Shown: piece after piece, positions 25,926 to 34,940 of the stretch
How the letters are laid out: each line of letters begins with the position of its first letter
Position numbering within the stretch: position 1 is the first letter of the stretch
NCBI GenBank assembly: GCA_051208035.1
Contig: JBPJFZ010000018.1
Coordinates: forward strand, 1 to 64,000
Length of the DNA stretch: 64,000 nucleotides
Direction: 5' to 3'
From: JACKOB01 sp024234575
GTDB taxonomy: Bacteria; Pseudomonadota; Gammaproteobacteria; Pseudomonadales; Oleiphilaceae
The notes under the pieces: generated by a model
What the model was told of the DNA's origin: nothing
The model's database searches: none
What the model saw: the letters and a program-made list of their open reading frames with translations, nothing else
Translations under genes and position numbers: made by a program

Positions 25926-26576
25926 ATGAGCCAACTTGTAAAAACCATTTTAATCGGTGCGCTTTTTGTTTTAATCAGCGGTTGCCAAAGCATGTATTAC
26001 GGTGCCATGGAAAAAGTGGGGTATCACAAACGCGATATCATGGTTGACCGGGTTGAAGAGGTTAGTGAAGCGCAGGAAGATGCGAAAGAACAGTTTGCTT
26101 CGGCGCTGGATCGTTATCAGCAACTGATCAAAATTGAAGATCAGGACTTGCTTGATAAATACAACGCCTTAAACGATGAATTTGAAAACAGCCAGGAGGC
26201 GGCCGAAAAAGTATCGAAGCGAATTAATGCGGTGGAAGAGGTATCTGAGGCGCTGTTTGAAGAGTGGGAAGAAGAGCTAGCGCTTTACACTAACGCCGGT
26301 CTCAAGCGACAGAGCGCGAGAAAACTAAATGCAACAAAACAAAAATATACACAGCTGATGAAAGCAATGCGCCGTGCTGAAGCCAAAATGACACCCGTAT
26401 TAAACGCGCTGCAGGATCAGGTCTTGTTTTTAAAACATAATCTGAATGCCCGGGCGATTGATTCGTTAAAGGGTGAGCTGAAAACCATCGAGACTGACGT
26501 AGCTAAGCTGATCAAAGAAATGGAGAAATCCATTGCTGAGTCAGAAGCATTTATTGCTGAGCTCAATGCAAATTAA
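25926..26576 (+). CDS. DUF2959 family lipoprotein
   Basis: 216 residues. The lipobox LISGC ends the signal peptide at about residue 21, so the mature protein should be lipid-anchored. The rest is almost wholly helical and coiled-coil (KVGYHKRDIMVDRVEEVSEAQEDAKEQF and later heptads to the C-terminus), as in DUF2959 proteins, whose function is not known. It precedes tcdA by 40 bp in the same direction, which may reflect co-transcription without functional linkage. Confidence 0.88.
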   Translation: MSQLVKTILIGALFVLISGCQSMYYGAMEKVGYHKRDIMVDRVEEVSEAQEDAKEQFASALDRYQQLIKIEDQDLLDKYNALNDEFENSQEAAEKVSKRINAVEEVSEALFEEWEEELALYTNAGLKRQSARKLNATKQKYTQLMKAMRRAEAKMTPVLNALQDQVLFLKHNLNARAIDSLKGELKTIETDVAKLIKEMEKSIAESEAFIAELNAN

Positions 26577-26616
26577 TACCCCCGGCTGCCTCTACACCTA
26601 TTGTTGATGAACACCT

Positions 26617-27435
26617 ATGACTTCTGCTGATTTTTCTTATCGTTTTGGTGGCCTTGAGAGACTCTACGGCGTCGACATCATGACGGCTTTAAACCAATCT
26701 CACGTGTGTATTATTGGCATTGGCGGAGTTGGTTCCTGGGCTGCCGAAGCTATCGCCCGGTCAGGCATTGGTACTATTACGCTGATTGATCTGGACGACA
26801 TTTGTGTGTCTAACACCAACCGGCAGATTCACGCCGACACCTCTACCATTGGCCAGCTCAAAGTCGAGGCGATGGCGCAGCGTATTCGGCTGATTAACCC
26901 TGAATGCATCGTGCATGCAGTGGCGTCTTTTATCAGCGATAAAAACATGGGCACGTTGCTAAATGATGAGATGGACTATGTTATCGACGCCATCGATAGC
27001 GTCAAAGCCAAAACCGCCCTGCTGGCGCATTGCCGGCGCAAAAAAATCAAGGTCGTTACCGTCGGTGGTGCTGGTGGCCAAAAAGACCCCAGCAAAATTG
27101 AGATGGCAGATCTGACCAAAGCCTATCAAGACCCTTTGCTGGCCAAGGTTCGCAACAAGTTACGTAAAGAGTATGGCCTTAGCAGTAACCCGAAACGTAA
27201 GTTTGGTATTGACTGCGTATTCTCGTCTGAGCAGTTAACCTACCCCCAACCTGACGGCAGCGTTTGCAATGAAAAACCCGCCAGCAACGGCCCGGTTCGT
27301 CTCGACTGCGCCACCGGCTTCGGCGCGTCGATGTGCGTAACCGCCACGTTTGGATTGTTTGCAGCGTCTCGGGTGATTAATAAACTTTCTGAAAAGGCGG
27401 CGCCTCAAACAAAGATCAGTAACAAGCAGATGTAA
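26617..27435 (+). CDS. tcdA: tRNA threonylcarbamoyladenosine dehydratase
   Basis: ATP-dependent E1-like enzyme that cyclises t6A37 of ANN-decoding tRNAs to ct6A. 272 residues, as usual. Seen: FGGLERLYG, the nucleotide-binding GIGGVGSWAAEA, the LIDLDDICVSNTNRQ loop, YVIDAIDSVKAK, VGGAGGQKDPSK and FSSEQL near the end, all standard for TcdA (formerly CsdL/YgdL). Its last codons overlap the first of four TAACAT elements belonging to the control region of the next gene. Confidence 0.94.
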   Translation: MTSADFSYRFGGLERLYGVDIMTALNQSHVCIIGIGGVGSWAAEAIARSGIGTITLIDLDDICVSNTNRQIHADTSTIGQLKVEAMAQRIRLINPECIVHAVASFISDKNMGTLLNDEMDYVIDAIDSVKAKTALLAHCRRKKIKVVTVGGAGGQKDPSKIEMADLTKAYQDPLLAKVRNKLRKEYGLSSNPKRKFGIDCVFSSEQLTYPQPDGSVCNEKPASNGPVRLDCATGFGASMCVTATFGLFAASRVINKLSEKAAPQTKISNKQM

Positions 27436-27488
27436 CATTTATTTTGCACGATAACATCAATAATGTTACCGTGCATTTTTAATGTTAC
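27431..27488 (+). promoter_or_regulatory. Operator region of the AbiE-like pair
   Basis: A 31-bp palindrome (27445-27475: TGCACGATAACAT and ATGTTACCGTGCA, one mismatch) is flanked by two more copies of the core (GTAACAT at 27432-27438, ATGTTAC at 27482-27488). It lies directly upstream of the first gene. Such dyads are typical sites of autoregulation by the antitoxin-like DNA-binding protein of two-gene modules. Confidence 0.75.
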
Positions 27489-27500
27489 GAAAATGGCAAC

Positions 27501-28502
27501 ATGCACGAAATGTCGAACTTAAAACAGCTTGATAGACTAGCCCGCTACGTCAGTGACGTCTTCTATGAGCCTACAGGGCTGATTCCTTGGGCCAGCGCCC
27601 GAAACTTGCCCATTTTTTTGCAGTCAGGGTTTTCGTATGTTGAAGTAACCTTGCTGGATAAAACATGTTTACTCGTTATAGATCAGCATGCTGATGAGCA
27701 TAAAACTGCTGTCAATATCAAGAAGTATTTCAAAACTATCAACCAACACTATTTGGGTCATCTGATCTATTCTGTCGAAGAGATAGCGTCATACAACCGT
27801 AAGCGTTTAATTGATCAGCGCATCGCCTTTATAGTACCGGGAAAACAGCTGTATCTGCCATTTTTCGCGACAGACTTGAGAGAGAGCTTTAAAGTTCTCA
27901 AGAAGAGAGAAGAAAGTAAACTCGGTGCTATTGCCCAGCAGTTGTTGTTTTTGTACTTATATAAAAAACTGGAAAGCGGTGTATCTGCGCAAGCGCTCGC
28001 GAAACAACTGCACGTTAGCAAAATGAGTATCTCACGAGCCTATGCAGAGCTTGAAGCCTGTCAGCTTGCCAACACGAAATCGGTAGGCAGGCAAAAAGTT
28101 TTGCTGTTTTATTTACAAGGGCGAGAGTTATGGGAAGCAGCCAAGCCAAGCCTGACCAGCCCTGTTAGAAAGCGCGTATGGGTCAATCAAACCGATTTTT
28201 TTAATCAAAATCACTTGCCAGTGGAGGCAGGCGAAACAGCATTAGCCCACTTGGGCACGATTATACCGCCGAAACAATCAGTCTATGCGGTTAATTATAA
28301 AGATTGGTCGACGATGCAAATCGAAGAAATACCAGCCCCTTATGATGGTACGATTATGGTCGAGCTGTGGCGTTATGACCCTGCAATTCTTGCAACTGAA
28401 AACAAGGCTGACCCACTATCTTTGTATATGAGTTTGAGTGATGTGCAAGACGACAGAGTCGATATTGCAAAAGATGAGTTGTTAAAAATAACGTTGGAGT
28501 AA
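27501..28502 (+). CDS. AbiEi-like winged-helix protein (putative antitoxin/autorepressor)
   Basis: 333 residues. A central helix-turn-helix (about 165-200; SAQALAKQLHVSKMSISRAYAELEA) lies between an N-terminal alpha/beta part and a C-terminal part. It precedes a nucleotidyltransferase-like gene by 5 bp, the order of AbiE-type type IV toxin-antitoxin systems (AbiEi antitoxin with wHTH, AbiEii toxin). The protein does not resemble classical AbiEi closely, so the assignment rests on layout. The palindrome upstream fits autoregulation. Start codon ATG without a visible ribosome site; Met4 is an alternative. Confidence 0.65.
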   Translation: MHEMSNLKQLDRLARYVSDVFYEPTGLIPWASARNLPIFLQSGFSYVEVTLLDKTCLLVIDQHADEHKTAVNIKKYFKTINQHYLGHLIYSVEEIASYNRKRLIDQRIAFIVPGKQLYLPFFATDLRESFKVLKKREESKLGAIAQQLLFLYLYKKLESGVSAQALAKQLHVSKMSISRAYAELEACQLANTKSVGRQKVLLFYLQGRELWEAAKPSLTSPVRKRVWVNQTDFFNQNHLPVEAGETALAHLGTIIPPKQSVYAVNYKDWSTMQIEEIPAPYDGTIMVELWRYDPAILATENKADPLSLYMSLSDVQDDRVDIAKDELLKITLE

Positions 28503-28507
28503 ACAGC

Positions 28508-29266
28508 ATGATCCAGGGATTGGATACTTTTCGGGAATATTTCAAAGGGTTTGAAGACCGCTATACTCTAATAGGCGGTGTCGCCTGCTATTTGTATATG
28601 GAAAATGCGGGGGTTGATTTTCGAGCAACCCGCGATCTGGATATCGTACTTTGCGCAGAGGCCCTCGACGCTGAATTTGTAAAGCAGTTTTGGGCTTTTG
28701 TGAAAGCGGCTAATTATGAGCACCAGGCAAGATACAGCGGTAACAAACAGTACTATCGTTTTTCTAAGCCGGTGAGTAACGATTATCCTCAGATGATCGA
28801 GTTATTCTCTCGCAAGCCTGATGATCTGCTGTTGAAATTTGACAATGGTTTAACACCTATTCCTGTCGATGAGTCTGTCTGCAGTCTATCAGCCATTTTA
28901 CTTGATGAAGACTACTACCAGTGTTTGCGATCTGGAACAGAAGTATTAAACGGCTTACCGCTACTCAAAGTCGAATTCCTTGTCCCATTTAAAATGCGTG
29001 CGTGGGCAGACCTTTCAAAACGTAAATCTGCAGGTGAATCAGTAGACTCAAAAAGCATTAAGAAACATAAGTATGACGTTTTTAAAATTTCACAACTACT
29101 TATTCCAGCGCAGGTTGTTCCTCTGGCTGATTCGATAAAGACTGACGTGGCAAGCTTTATCGAGGCCATGGCAAGTGAAAAAACCGACCTTAAAGGGATA
29201 GGCCTGCATGGACTGACCATAGATCAAATCTTAGCTAACTTAAGTCGAATTTATGGTTTGGGGTAA
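28508..29266 (+). CDS. AbiEii-like nucleotidyltransferase-fold protein (putative toxin)
   Basis: 252 residues. The motif GGVACYLYMENAG followed by RATRDLDIVL is the nucleotidyltransferase signature (GG...L...TxDLD) of AbiEii/MNT-type proteins. Later parts (LLKVEFLVPFKMRAWADLSKRK; KHKYDVFKI) match the helical region of that group, in which a Lys contacts nucleotide. Known AbiEii toxins modify tRNA or other targets with NTPs. It is tightly linked to the HTH gene before it. Being a lone pair between housekeeping genes suggests it is an acquired defence or stability module. Confidence 0.7.
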   Translation: MIQGLDTFREYFKGFEDRYTLIGGVACYLYMENAGVDFRATRDLDIVLCAEALDAEFVKQFWAFVKAANYEHQARYSGNKQYYRFSKPVSNDYPQMIELFSRKPDDLLLKFDNGLTPIPVDESVCSLSAILLDEDYYQCLRSGTEVLNGLPLLKVEFLVPFKMRAWADLSKRKSAGESVDSKSIKKHKYDVFKISQLLIPAQVVPLADSIKTDVASFIEAMASEKTDLKGIGLHGLTIDQILANLSRIYGLG

Positions 29267-29279
29267 TACAAAGTGAGTG

Positions 29280-29306
29280 AATAGAATGAAAGCTTACCAT
29301 TCTATT
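29280..29306. terminator. Hairpin between convergent AbiE-like and hydroxy-acid oxidase genes
   Basis: A perfect 9-bp stem (AATAGAATG / CATTCTATT) lies between two convergent stop codons. No long T-run on either strand; likely a shared weak terminator. Confidence 0.55.
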
Positions 29307-29315
29307 CTCTGACCG

Positions 29316-30458
29316 CTAATTTACCGCGCGAAACAGCATATCCGGTGTGATATCTGCCAATGTCGCTGTGCCCGCTAATGACATGGCCACTTCAAGTTCT
29401 TCCCGCAGCACTCTTAGCATATGTGCTACCCCTAAGGCACCGGCGACGGCTAAAGCATAAACTTGTGGTCGACCAATTAACACCGCGTCGGCCCCCAACG
29501 CGATGGCTTTAAAAACGTCCGTGCCACGTTGTACGCCACCATCCAGCAGCACAGGGTAGCCCGGCCCGACCGTCGCCCGCACCGTCCGAATAACATCCAT
29601 GGCCGAAGGCACAGTGTCTAACGTGCGACCGCCATGATTCGATATGATCACACCAGCCACGCCAATGGCTTTGGCCGCGACAGCGTCTTGCGGGTGCAAA
29701 ATACCTTTGAGGATAACAGGCATCTCACTTTTCTCGACCAACCAGCGGATGTCTTCCCAGGTTGGTGCTTCAGTCATCATGCCCTGAAAGACAATGCTCT
29801 GGCTGGGGTTTAACACTCTGCGGGGTAGCTCGGGCCGATCATTTAAGTTAATGGCAGTAACGTCTTCAGGTAACACAAAGCCAGCTCTTTGGGCTCGATT
29901 TCTAATACCATGTAATGGTGCATCAACGGTGACCACCAACTTGCTATAGCCTGCCAATTTGGCGCGACGGACAAGCTGCATTGTAAAATCCCGACTCTGC
30001 TGAAAGTACAACTGAAACCAACGGGGGCTTTGTGTTTGCCGGGCGATATCTTCCAGGGGCTCACTGGCCAGCGTGCTCACAATCATCCCCGCTTCTAACA
30101 GACTTGCCGCCTGTGCCACGGCGCTTTCGCCTCCGGGGTGCACCATTTTTTGAAATGCCACCGGTGCGAGTAAAATGGGGTGCCGGAAGTCTTCTTGCAG
30201 CAGTCGTAAATGCGTCGACCCTTGCGTCAGATCTCGTAATACCCGCGGATAGATCATCAGTTCATCAAAGGCACTACGATTTCTACACAGACTGATTTCG
30301 TCGGCACCACCACCATAGATGTATTCAAACACAGCAGGGTCTATATGCGCTCTGGCATAGCGTTCGTAGTCCTGAACACTGACCAGATCAGGGGGAATAG
30401 ACGTGAGGGGCGCAGCTGGCCCAATAGGCTTTTTTTGTTCGGTAACAGGGGCGTTCAT
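29316..30458 (-). CDS. FMN-dependent alpha-hydroxy-acid oxidase/dehydrogenase
   Basis: 380 residues. TIM-barrel family that includes L-lactate dehydrogenase and glycolate oxidase. Visible: YIYGGGADE near the N-terminus (substrate Tyr), PILLAPVAFQKMVHPGGE, QLYFQQSRD, VTVDAPLHGIRNR, ILKGILHPQDA (FMN Lys), the catalytic His in ISNHGGRTLD, and VLLDGGVQRGTDVFKAIALGADAVLIGRP. The exact hydroxy-acid is unknown. It lies 12 bp after piuC and appears to be the last gene of the receptor-piuC transcript, an unusual partner for iron uptake. Confidence 0.88.
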   Translation of the reverse strand: MNAPVTEQKKPIGPAAPLTSIPPDLVSVQDYERYARAHIDPAVFEYIYGGGADEISLCRNRSAFDELMIYPRVLRDLTQGSTHLRLLQEDFRHPILLAPVAFQKMVHPGGESAVAQAASLLEAGMIVSTLASEPLEDIARQTQSPRWFQLYFQQSRDFTMQLVRRAKLAGYSKLVVTVDAPLHGIRNRAQRAGFVLPEDVTAINLNDRPELPRRVLNPSQSIVFQGMMTEAPTWEDIRWLVEKSEMPVILKGILHPQDAVAAKAIGVAGVIISNHGGRTLDTVPSAMDVIRTVRATVGPGYPVLLDGGVQRGTDVFKAIALGADAVLIGRPQVYALAVAGALGVAHMLRVLREELEVAMSLAGTATLADITPDMLFRAVN

Positions 30459-30470
30459 AAGCTGGCTTCC

Positions 30471-31151
30471 TCAAGTATCTGACCATAGACGGATCATGTT
30501 CTGGTAGATACCTGTCAGTCGCATGACATCATCATGTTGGTGACCATGCAGGTGCGTTAGTGACTGTATGCTCTGGTCAAGATCGAAAAGCATTTCTCGT
30601 TGTTCGTTGTGCCTGACCATACTCTGCATCCAAAAAAACGAGCTTACTCGCATACCAGAAGTAATCGGTGCAACACGATGCAAACTGCACGACGGGTAGA
30701 GAATCATATCGCCAGCGGGTAGTTTTACGGTTTGCTCGCCATACTTCCCTTCGATAGTTAACTCGCCGCCTTCATATTCGTCCGGCTCACTTAAAAATAG
30801 AGTAGCCGACACATCTGTACGAACACGCACAATCGCATCTGGCACCACACGAATAGCATTGTCGACATGGTGACCATAGGTCTCCCCTTGCCGGTATCGA
30901 TTGAACATTGGCGGATAAATTTTCAGGGGCAATGCTGCTGAAATCAGCAAGGGATGGTTCGCCAGGGCTGTCAGAATGGCGTCACCAAGCTGTCTGGCCA
31001 ACGGGCTTCGTTCAGGTAACTGTTGGTTTATTTTCACGCCGGAGGCTTGCGAGCCTGCCGTAACACGGCCATCGACCCAATCACTTTTATCCAATTGTTC
31101 CCGGATTCTGGCAACCTGAGTTTTGCTGAAAACATGTATCGGAATGATCAC
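30471..31151 (-). CDS. piuC: Fe(II)/2-oxoglutarate-dependent PKHD-type hydroxylase PiuC
   Basis: 226 residues, the usual size of PiuC/YbiX proteins that accompany Fiu/PiuA-type catechol siderophore receptors. The iron ligands are visible as HxD in YGHHVDNA and the distal His in SLHRVAPI; the 2-oxoglutarate Arg follows. GELTIEGKYGEQTVKLPAGDM marks the jelly-roll core. The enzyme's substrate is not established in the family. Gene order receptor-piuC-oxidase on the minus strand indicates one iron-responsive unit. Confidence 0.92.
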   Translation of the reverse strand: MIIPIHVFSKTQVARIREQLDKSDWVDGRVTAGSQASGVKINQQLPERSPLARQLGDAILTALANHPLLISAALPLKIYPPMFNRYRQGETYGHHVDNAIRVVPDAIVRVRTDVSATLFLSEPDEYEGGELTIEGKYGEQTVKLPAGDMILYPSCSLHRVAPITSGMRVSSFFWMQSMVRHNEQREMLFDLDQSIQSLTHLHGHQHDDVMRLTGIYQNMIRLWSDT

Positions 31152-31178
31152 ACCCTTTGCTCCTGTTTTCTTAGTAAT

Positions 31179-31215
31179 GTGATCATTCAGCCCGGTGAAG
31201 GGCTCGAATGATCAC
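31179..31215 (-). promoter_or_regulatory. Large hairpin between receptor gene and piuC
   Basis: GTGATCATTC-AGCCC pairs with GGGCT-c-GAATGATCAC around a 6-nt loop, 15 pairs with one bulge, just after the receptor stop codon. The same decamer GAATGATCAC recurs at 31143-31152 in the piuC start. Without a T-run it may protect the receptor mRNA or partly attenuate, rather than end, the transcript. Confidence 0.6.
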
Positions 31216-31229
31216 GCATAGTTTAAAGA

Positions 31230-33488
31230 TTAGAACTGATAAGAGACTGTAACGTCGGCTGAACGGGCGTCACCGATGTAGACGATACTGCCACCACGAT
31301 AAACTGCGGTGTAGTAGGATTCATCAGTTACGTTGTTAACGTTCGCCCTCACACCAAGCTTGTCTGAGAACTGATAACTGGCAAACAGATCAAAGACGGT
31401 GTAGTCCGGCAAGGTGATGTCAGTGTTGGCTCCCGCATCGGGTTGGCCACCAAATATCTCGCTGGAGTACGTCATCACCCCGCCAAAAGCGAAGGCCTCA
31501 ACAGGCTGATAACGTAATTGCACGTTGGCACTGTTTTCCGCGAAGTTAGCTTTCGGTTTACCAACGTTCTCAGGGTCAAAAGATTCGAGAGTTTCTGAGT
31601 CCATAATGGCAACACCAGCCATGGCACTAAATTCTGGCGTGATATTGCCACTTAGTCCAAGTTCGATACCTTTCACACGATTCTTACCGGTATTGAAATT
31701 ACCGCCGGTCTGATACGAATCAACACCGCCTTCTATAACGTCGTCTTTGGTAATCTGAAAAACCGCTGCGGTTGCCAGTAATTTTTCGTCCATCAGGTTC
31801 CATTTCGTTCCGATTTCAAGATTGGTTGTCTGCTCAGGATCGGCTGCATAATTACCTGCAGAATCGGTACACAGCCCGCCATATCCACAACTGGTTCCGG
31901 CATCAGCTTCACCACCATTGATGTTTGAGGCAGTGCTCCAGCTGGCATAGATATTACCGTGCTGCCACGGTGAGTAGACAATACCAAAGTGCCCGTTCGT
32001 AAAACCATCATCGTAGTTGTAAGTAGTTGCCGGAGTGATGGAGCCATCTCTGTTGGTTCTTTCTGCTACCCACAAATTATAATCAAATCGGTCATAGCGC
32101 AGCCCTGCGAAGACTTCCCAATCCTGATTAAGGGTAACTGTATCCATCAGGTAGGCTGAGATGGTCGTCAGCTCTAAGTCTGATCGCTTCGGATTGCGTG
32201 CCACACTGCCCTGCCAGGCATTATGAATCGGGTTATAAGGGTCAATCGTGGCAAGACTGTCGGTAGTAATGGTGTAATTGCCCGTGGCCACTTGCTCGCT
32301 GCCGTATTCAACACCAGCCACTAGCGTATGCCGCATACCCGCCAGGTTGGTATCTAAAATCAGGTTAGTCTGATTACCAAGGTAATCGTTTTCCTGCCAG
32401 CCCGTAAACGAGCGTAATGATTCTCGGCGTGCACTATAGGCCGAAATAATATAGTCGTTTTCGGTAGTACCCAGGCGTGTTTTGTTCTCCAGCCGCAACT
32501 TATCACTAAGGGCAATATCAAAACTCAGCGTAAAAATATCGGCACCGGTTTCCTGAAAGTCCAGATTATCCTGGCCGACATACTTTACGTTTGGGTCAGG
32601 CTTGCCATCCACTAAATAAGTGCCTGCATCCGTTCGGTCATCGCTGCGAAACGAATAATAGTCGGCACTTACAGTTACCCTGTCCGTGGCTTCAAACACC
32701 GCTGATAACAAGCCACCGTATCGTTCTTCACTTGCTGGTTCGCGGTTGGGTATATCCGCATCTGTATACAAACCATTTATGCGCACACCCAGTTTATCGG
32801 TAATCGCCTGATTGGCATCAACCGTATAACGCTGGTATTTGTCAGTGCCCAATCCACCGTTAAGTATGGCAAAGTCATCGGCGGTGCTGGCCTTTTTCGT
32901 TACCGTATTGATAGCGCCGCCAGCAGAACCTCGTCCGGCGAAGGTTGAACTAGGGCCTTTGGTAATTTCGACCTGCTCCAACGCAAAAATTTCTCGCGTG
33001 ATCAACCCCGGCTCGCGCAAACCGTCGGTATAGACATCGCTGCGGGCTTCATAACCACGGATAATGTAGCGATCGCCAAACGAGTTACCACCTTCACCGG
33101 TACCTAATGTTATACCCGGTTGCGCACTAAGGATGTCTTTTAGTTCGGTTTTGCCAGATTCTTCCATTTGCTCTTTGGTTAATACTGTTGCTGTTTGGGG
33201 TGTATCTGCTAAATCACGGGTGCGACGGTTGTCAGAAAGCTTCTTCGCTTTATAAGGCGCACCGGGCTCTGCATATGGATTGGCATCCGGGCTTATTTCG
33301 CTTTCTTCTATCAGCATGGTATCCAGTACCGCTTCATCTGCACGCACCTGATTCAGCATTGCAGTAGAAATGGTCATCGCCAGCGTACCGGCCAATGTTC
33401 CTGACAGGGCGCTATTGAAATACTTTGGTTTTGTTGTGCCCGCACGGGATTGAGCATCTTGTGGAGACGTAATTATATGTTGAGACAT
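31230..33488 (-). CDS. TonB-dependent catecholate siderophore receptor (Fiu/PiuA-like)
   Basis: 752 residues. Signal region with an RAD/DEA cleavage area, a plug domain (TATVLTKEQMEESGKTELKDILSAQPGI, IIRGYEARSDVYTDGLR, FALEQVEITKGPSSTFAGRGSAGGAINTVTK), then the 22-strand barrel with the C-terminal YIGDARSADVTVSYQF ending in Phe. The first 45 residues are longer than a plain signal peptide, as in several Fiu relatives. It imports ferric catechols across the outer membrane using TonB energy. exbB-exbD-exbD-tonB lie directly upstream on the same strand and piuC downstream. AAGGAAAG precedes the ATG. Confidence 0.93.
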   Translation of the reverse strand: MSQHIITSPQDAQSRAGTTKPKYFNSALSGTLAGTLAMTISTAMLNQVRADEAVLDTMLIEESEISPDANPYAEPGAPYKAKKLSDNRRTRDLADTPQTATVLTKEQMEESGKTELKDILSAQPGITLGTGEGGNSFGDRYIIRGYEARSDVYTDGLREPGLITREIFALEQVEITKGPSSTFAGRGSAGGAINTVTKKASTADDFAILNGGLGTDKYQRYTVDANQAITDKLGVRINGLYTDADIPNREPASEERYGGLLSAVFEATDRVTVSADYYSFRSDDRTDAGTYLVDGKPDPNVKYVGQDNLDFQETGADIFTLSFDIALSDKLRLENKTRLGTTENDYIISAYSARRESLRSFTGWQENDYLGNQTNLILDTNLAGMRHTLVAGVEYGSEQVATGNYTITTDSLATIDPYNPIHNAWQGSVARNPKRSDLELTTISAYLMDTVTLNQDWEVFAGLRYDRFDYNLWVAERTNRDGSITPATTYNYDDGFTNGHFGIVYSPWQHGNIYASWSTASNINGGEADAGTSCGYGGLCTDSAGNYAADPEQTTNLEIGTKWNLMDEKLLATAAVFQITKDDVIEGGVDSYQTGGNFNTGKNRVKGIELGLSGNITPEFSAMAGVAIMDSETLESFDPENVGKPKANFAENSANVQLRYQPVEAFAFGGVMTYSSEIFGGQPDAGANTDITLPDYTVFDLFASYQFSDKLGVRANVNNVTDESYYTAVYRGGSIVYIGDARSADVTVSYQF

Positions 33489-33657
33489 GAGTAAAACTTT
33501 CCTTCTTAGATGGTTGCCATATTCAGCACATAGTCATACCTGGCCGGGGCATATATGTGCTTATACGTTGTTTCCTGCGCGTAACCGCAGACAAAATTAA
33601 ACCTTCGCTATCAACCTGAGCTGACAACATGAATCTCGGAAAACGGGTTGCTGGGGA

Positions 33658-34503
33658 TTAGCCGTTTAATCTAAATGCGACAGGTAACGTCACCTGTAAA
33701 TTCTCACCCGTCATTGTATGAGGCAACGGTGGCAATGGCTGGGCGGCCTGCAACATTTTTAGCCCGGCCTGATCCAGACGAGCATGACCCGAACTATCAC
33801 GAATCTCTGAGCGCTCGACACGACCATATTGATCAACGACAAAAAACAACATCACCACCCCTTCTTCTGACCGGCGGCGCGAGCTGTGTGGATACCGTTT
33901 ATACTTGCCTAAATGGGCAGCCAGTTGTGCCAAATAGTCCTGACTGACTGCCGCAACACCGCCAGCCTGGGCGTCGCTGGCCTCCCCTGTTGTCATTTGA
34001 CTGGCAGCAACCATCTGGGAGGATGACACCTGACCCGCCTCAGTTGGCCCAGATGCTTGCAATTGCTCAGTTGTCTGCACCGGCTCCTGACGATCCATCG
34101 GCGCATTAACCGCCTGGCTTATCGCGATCAAATCAGGTTCTGTCGCTGTTAGAATCGCTGGTTCATCATCGCTGACAGCCTTCTCAATTTCTGTCACCTG
34201 CTCTTGTGGCAACGGCTCAGCCTTTGGCTGCACCGTTTCTTGCGGTGCAGGCTGTATTGGCGGCGTATCCGTTACCTTCTCTTCGACAACCTCATCAACT
34301 TTAGCGACCTCTTCTGCAGCGTTACCTAAAGTTGTCTGCTCACTGGCACCGGCGTCGGCAAGCATGCCCAGATTGACTTCCACACCATAACGGCCAGCCG
34401 CTTGCACACCAGGCGGACTAGTAATATTCGTTAGCAGAGCTAAAGCAGTATGCAACAGCACCGCCACAACAAAGGCTGCACACCAATGAGGCCAGCGCAT
34501 CAT
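33658..34503 (-). CDS. tonB: TonB energy transducer
   Basis: 281 residues: an N-terminal membrane anchor (WCAAFVVAVLLHTALALL), a long Pro/Glu/Thr/Gln-rich periplasmic spacer (about 50-190), and a C-terminal TonB domain (YPHSSRRRSEEGVVMLFFVVDQYGRVERSEIRDSSG; LPHTM). It couples ExbB/ExbD proton flow to outer-membrane receptors such as the one encoded next. Its start overlaps the stop of the preceding exbD gene by 4 bp. Confidence 0.9.
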   Translation of the reverse strand: MMRWPHWCAAFVVAVLLHTALALLTNITSPPGVQAAGRYGVEVNLGMLADAGASEQTTLGNAAEEVAKVDEVVEEKVTDTPPIQPAPQETVQPKAEPLPQEQVTEIEKAVSDDEPAILTATEPDLIAISQAVNAPMDRQEPVQTTEQLQASGPTEAGQVSSSQMVAASQMTTGEASDAQAGGVAAVSQDYLAQLAAHLGKYKRYPHSSRRRSEEGVVMLFFVVDQYGRVERSEIRDSSGHARLDQAGLKMLQAAQPLPPLPHTMTGENLQVTLPVAFRLNG

Positions 34504-34940
34504 GTTGACCGCACCTGCTGTGTCACCAACACCAACTTGCTAATGCCAGAGGCGTGAACTGCACGCAATATCTGCCGTAGCTCACCAACCGGGTAGGCGG
34601 CATCCACTTTTACCTGCATCTCAAGCGTCTCATTCTCTAACGCCTGATAAACCGGCTTCGCTTTTCTAGTCTGACGAATACTCTGCGGCAATTGCTCTAC
34701 CTTTAGCAGCATATTATTCAATAAAATACGGCCGTTTTTCGTAATCACCAACTGCAATGGCGCTTCGTCTAGCGAGGCTTCTGTTGCGGATTGAATTGGG
34801 TCCAACAGCTCACCGTCCTGCTGACTGATCTGTCCCGCTACCATAAAAAATATCAGCATCAGAAAAACCACATTAATCAAAGGGACCAGATTGTCATCCT
34901 TGTCCAGCTTTGAAGAACTAACCGCTGCGGCAAATCTCAT
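34500..34940 (-). CDS. exbD: ExbD-type biopolymer transport protein, second copy
   Basis: 146 residues: one membrane segment near the N-terminus with the proton-carrying Asp region (DDNLVPLINVVFLMLIFFMVAG) and a periplasmic C-terminal domain (KVDAAYPVGELRQILRAVHASGISKLVLVTQQ). In this copy the usual acidic residue of the P-L-I-D-V motif is Asn (PLINVV), which is typical of the second member of paired ExbD proteins. It overlaps both neighbours by one to four bases. Confidence 0.9.
   Translation of the reverse strand: MRFAAAVSSSKLDKDDNLVPLINVVFLMLIFFMVAGQISQQDGELLDPIQSATEASLDEAPLQLVITKNGRILLNNMLLKVEQLPQSIRQTRKAKPVYQALENETLEMQVKVDAAYPVGELRQILRAVHASGISKLVLVTQQVRST

Noticed and set aside
32591..33033. 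Plus-strand frames inside the TonB-dependent receptor gene
   Set aside because: Shadows of a strongly supported minus-strand gene; no ribosome sites or family motifs.
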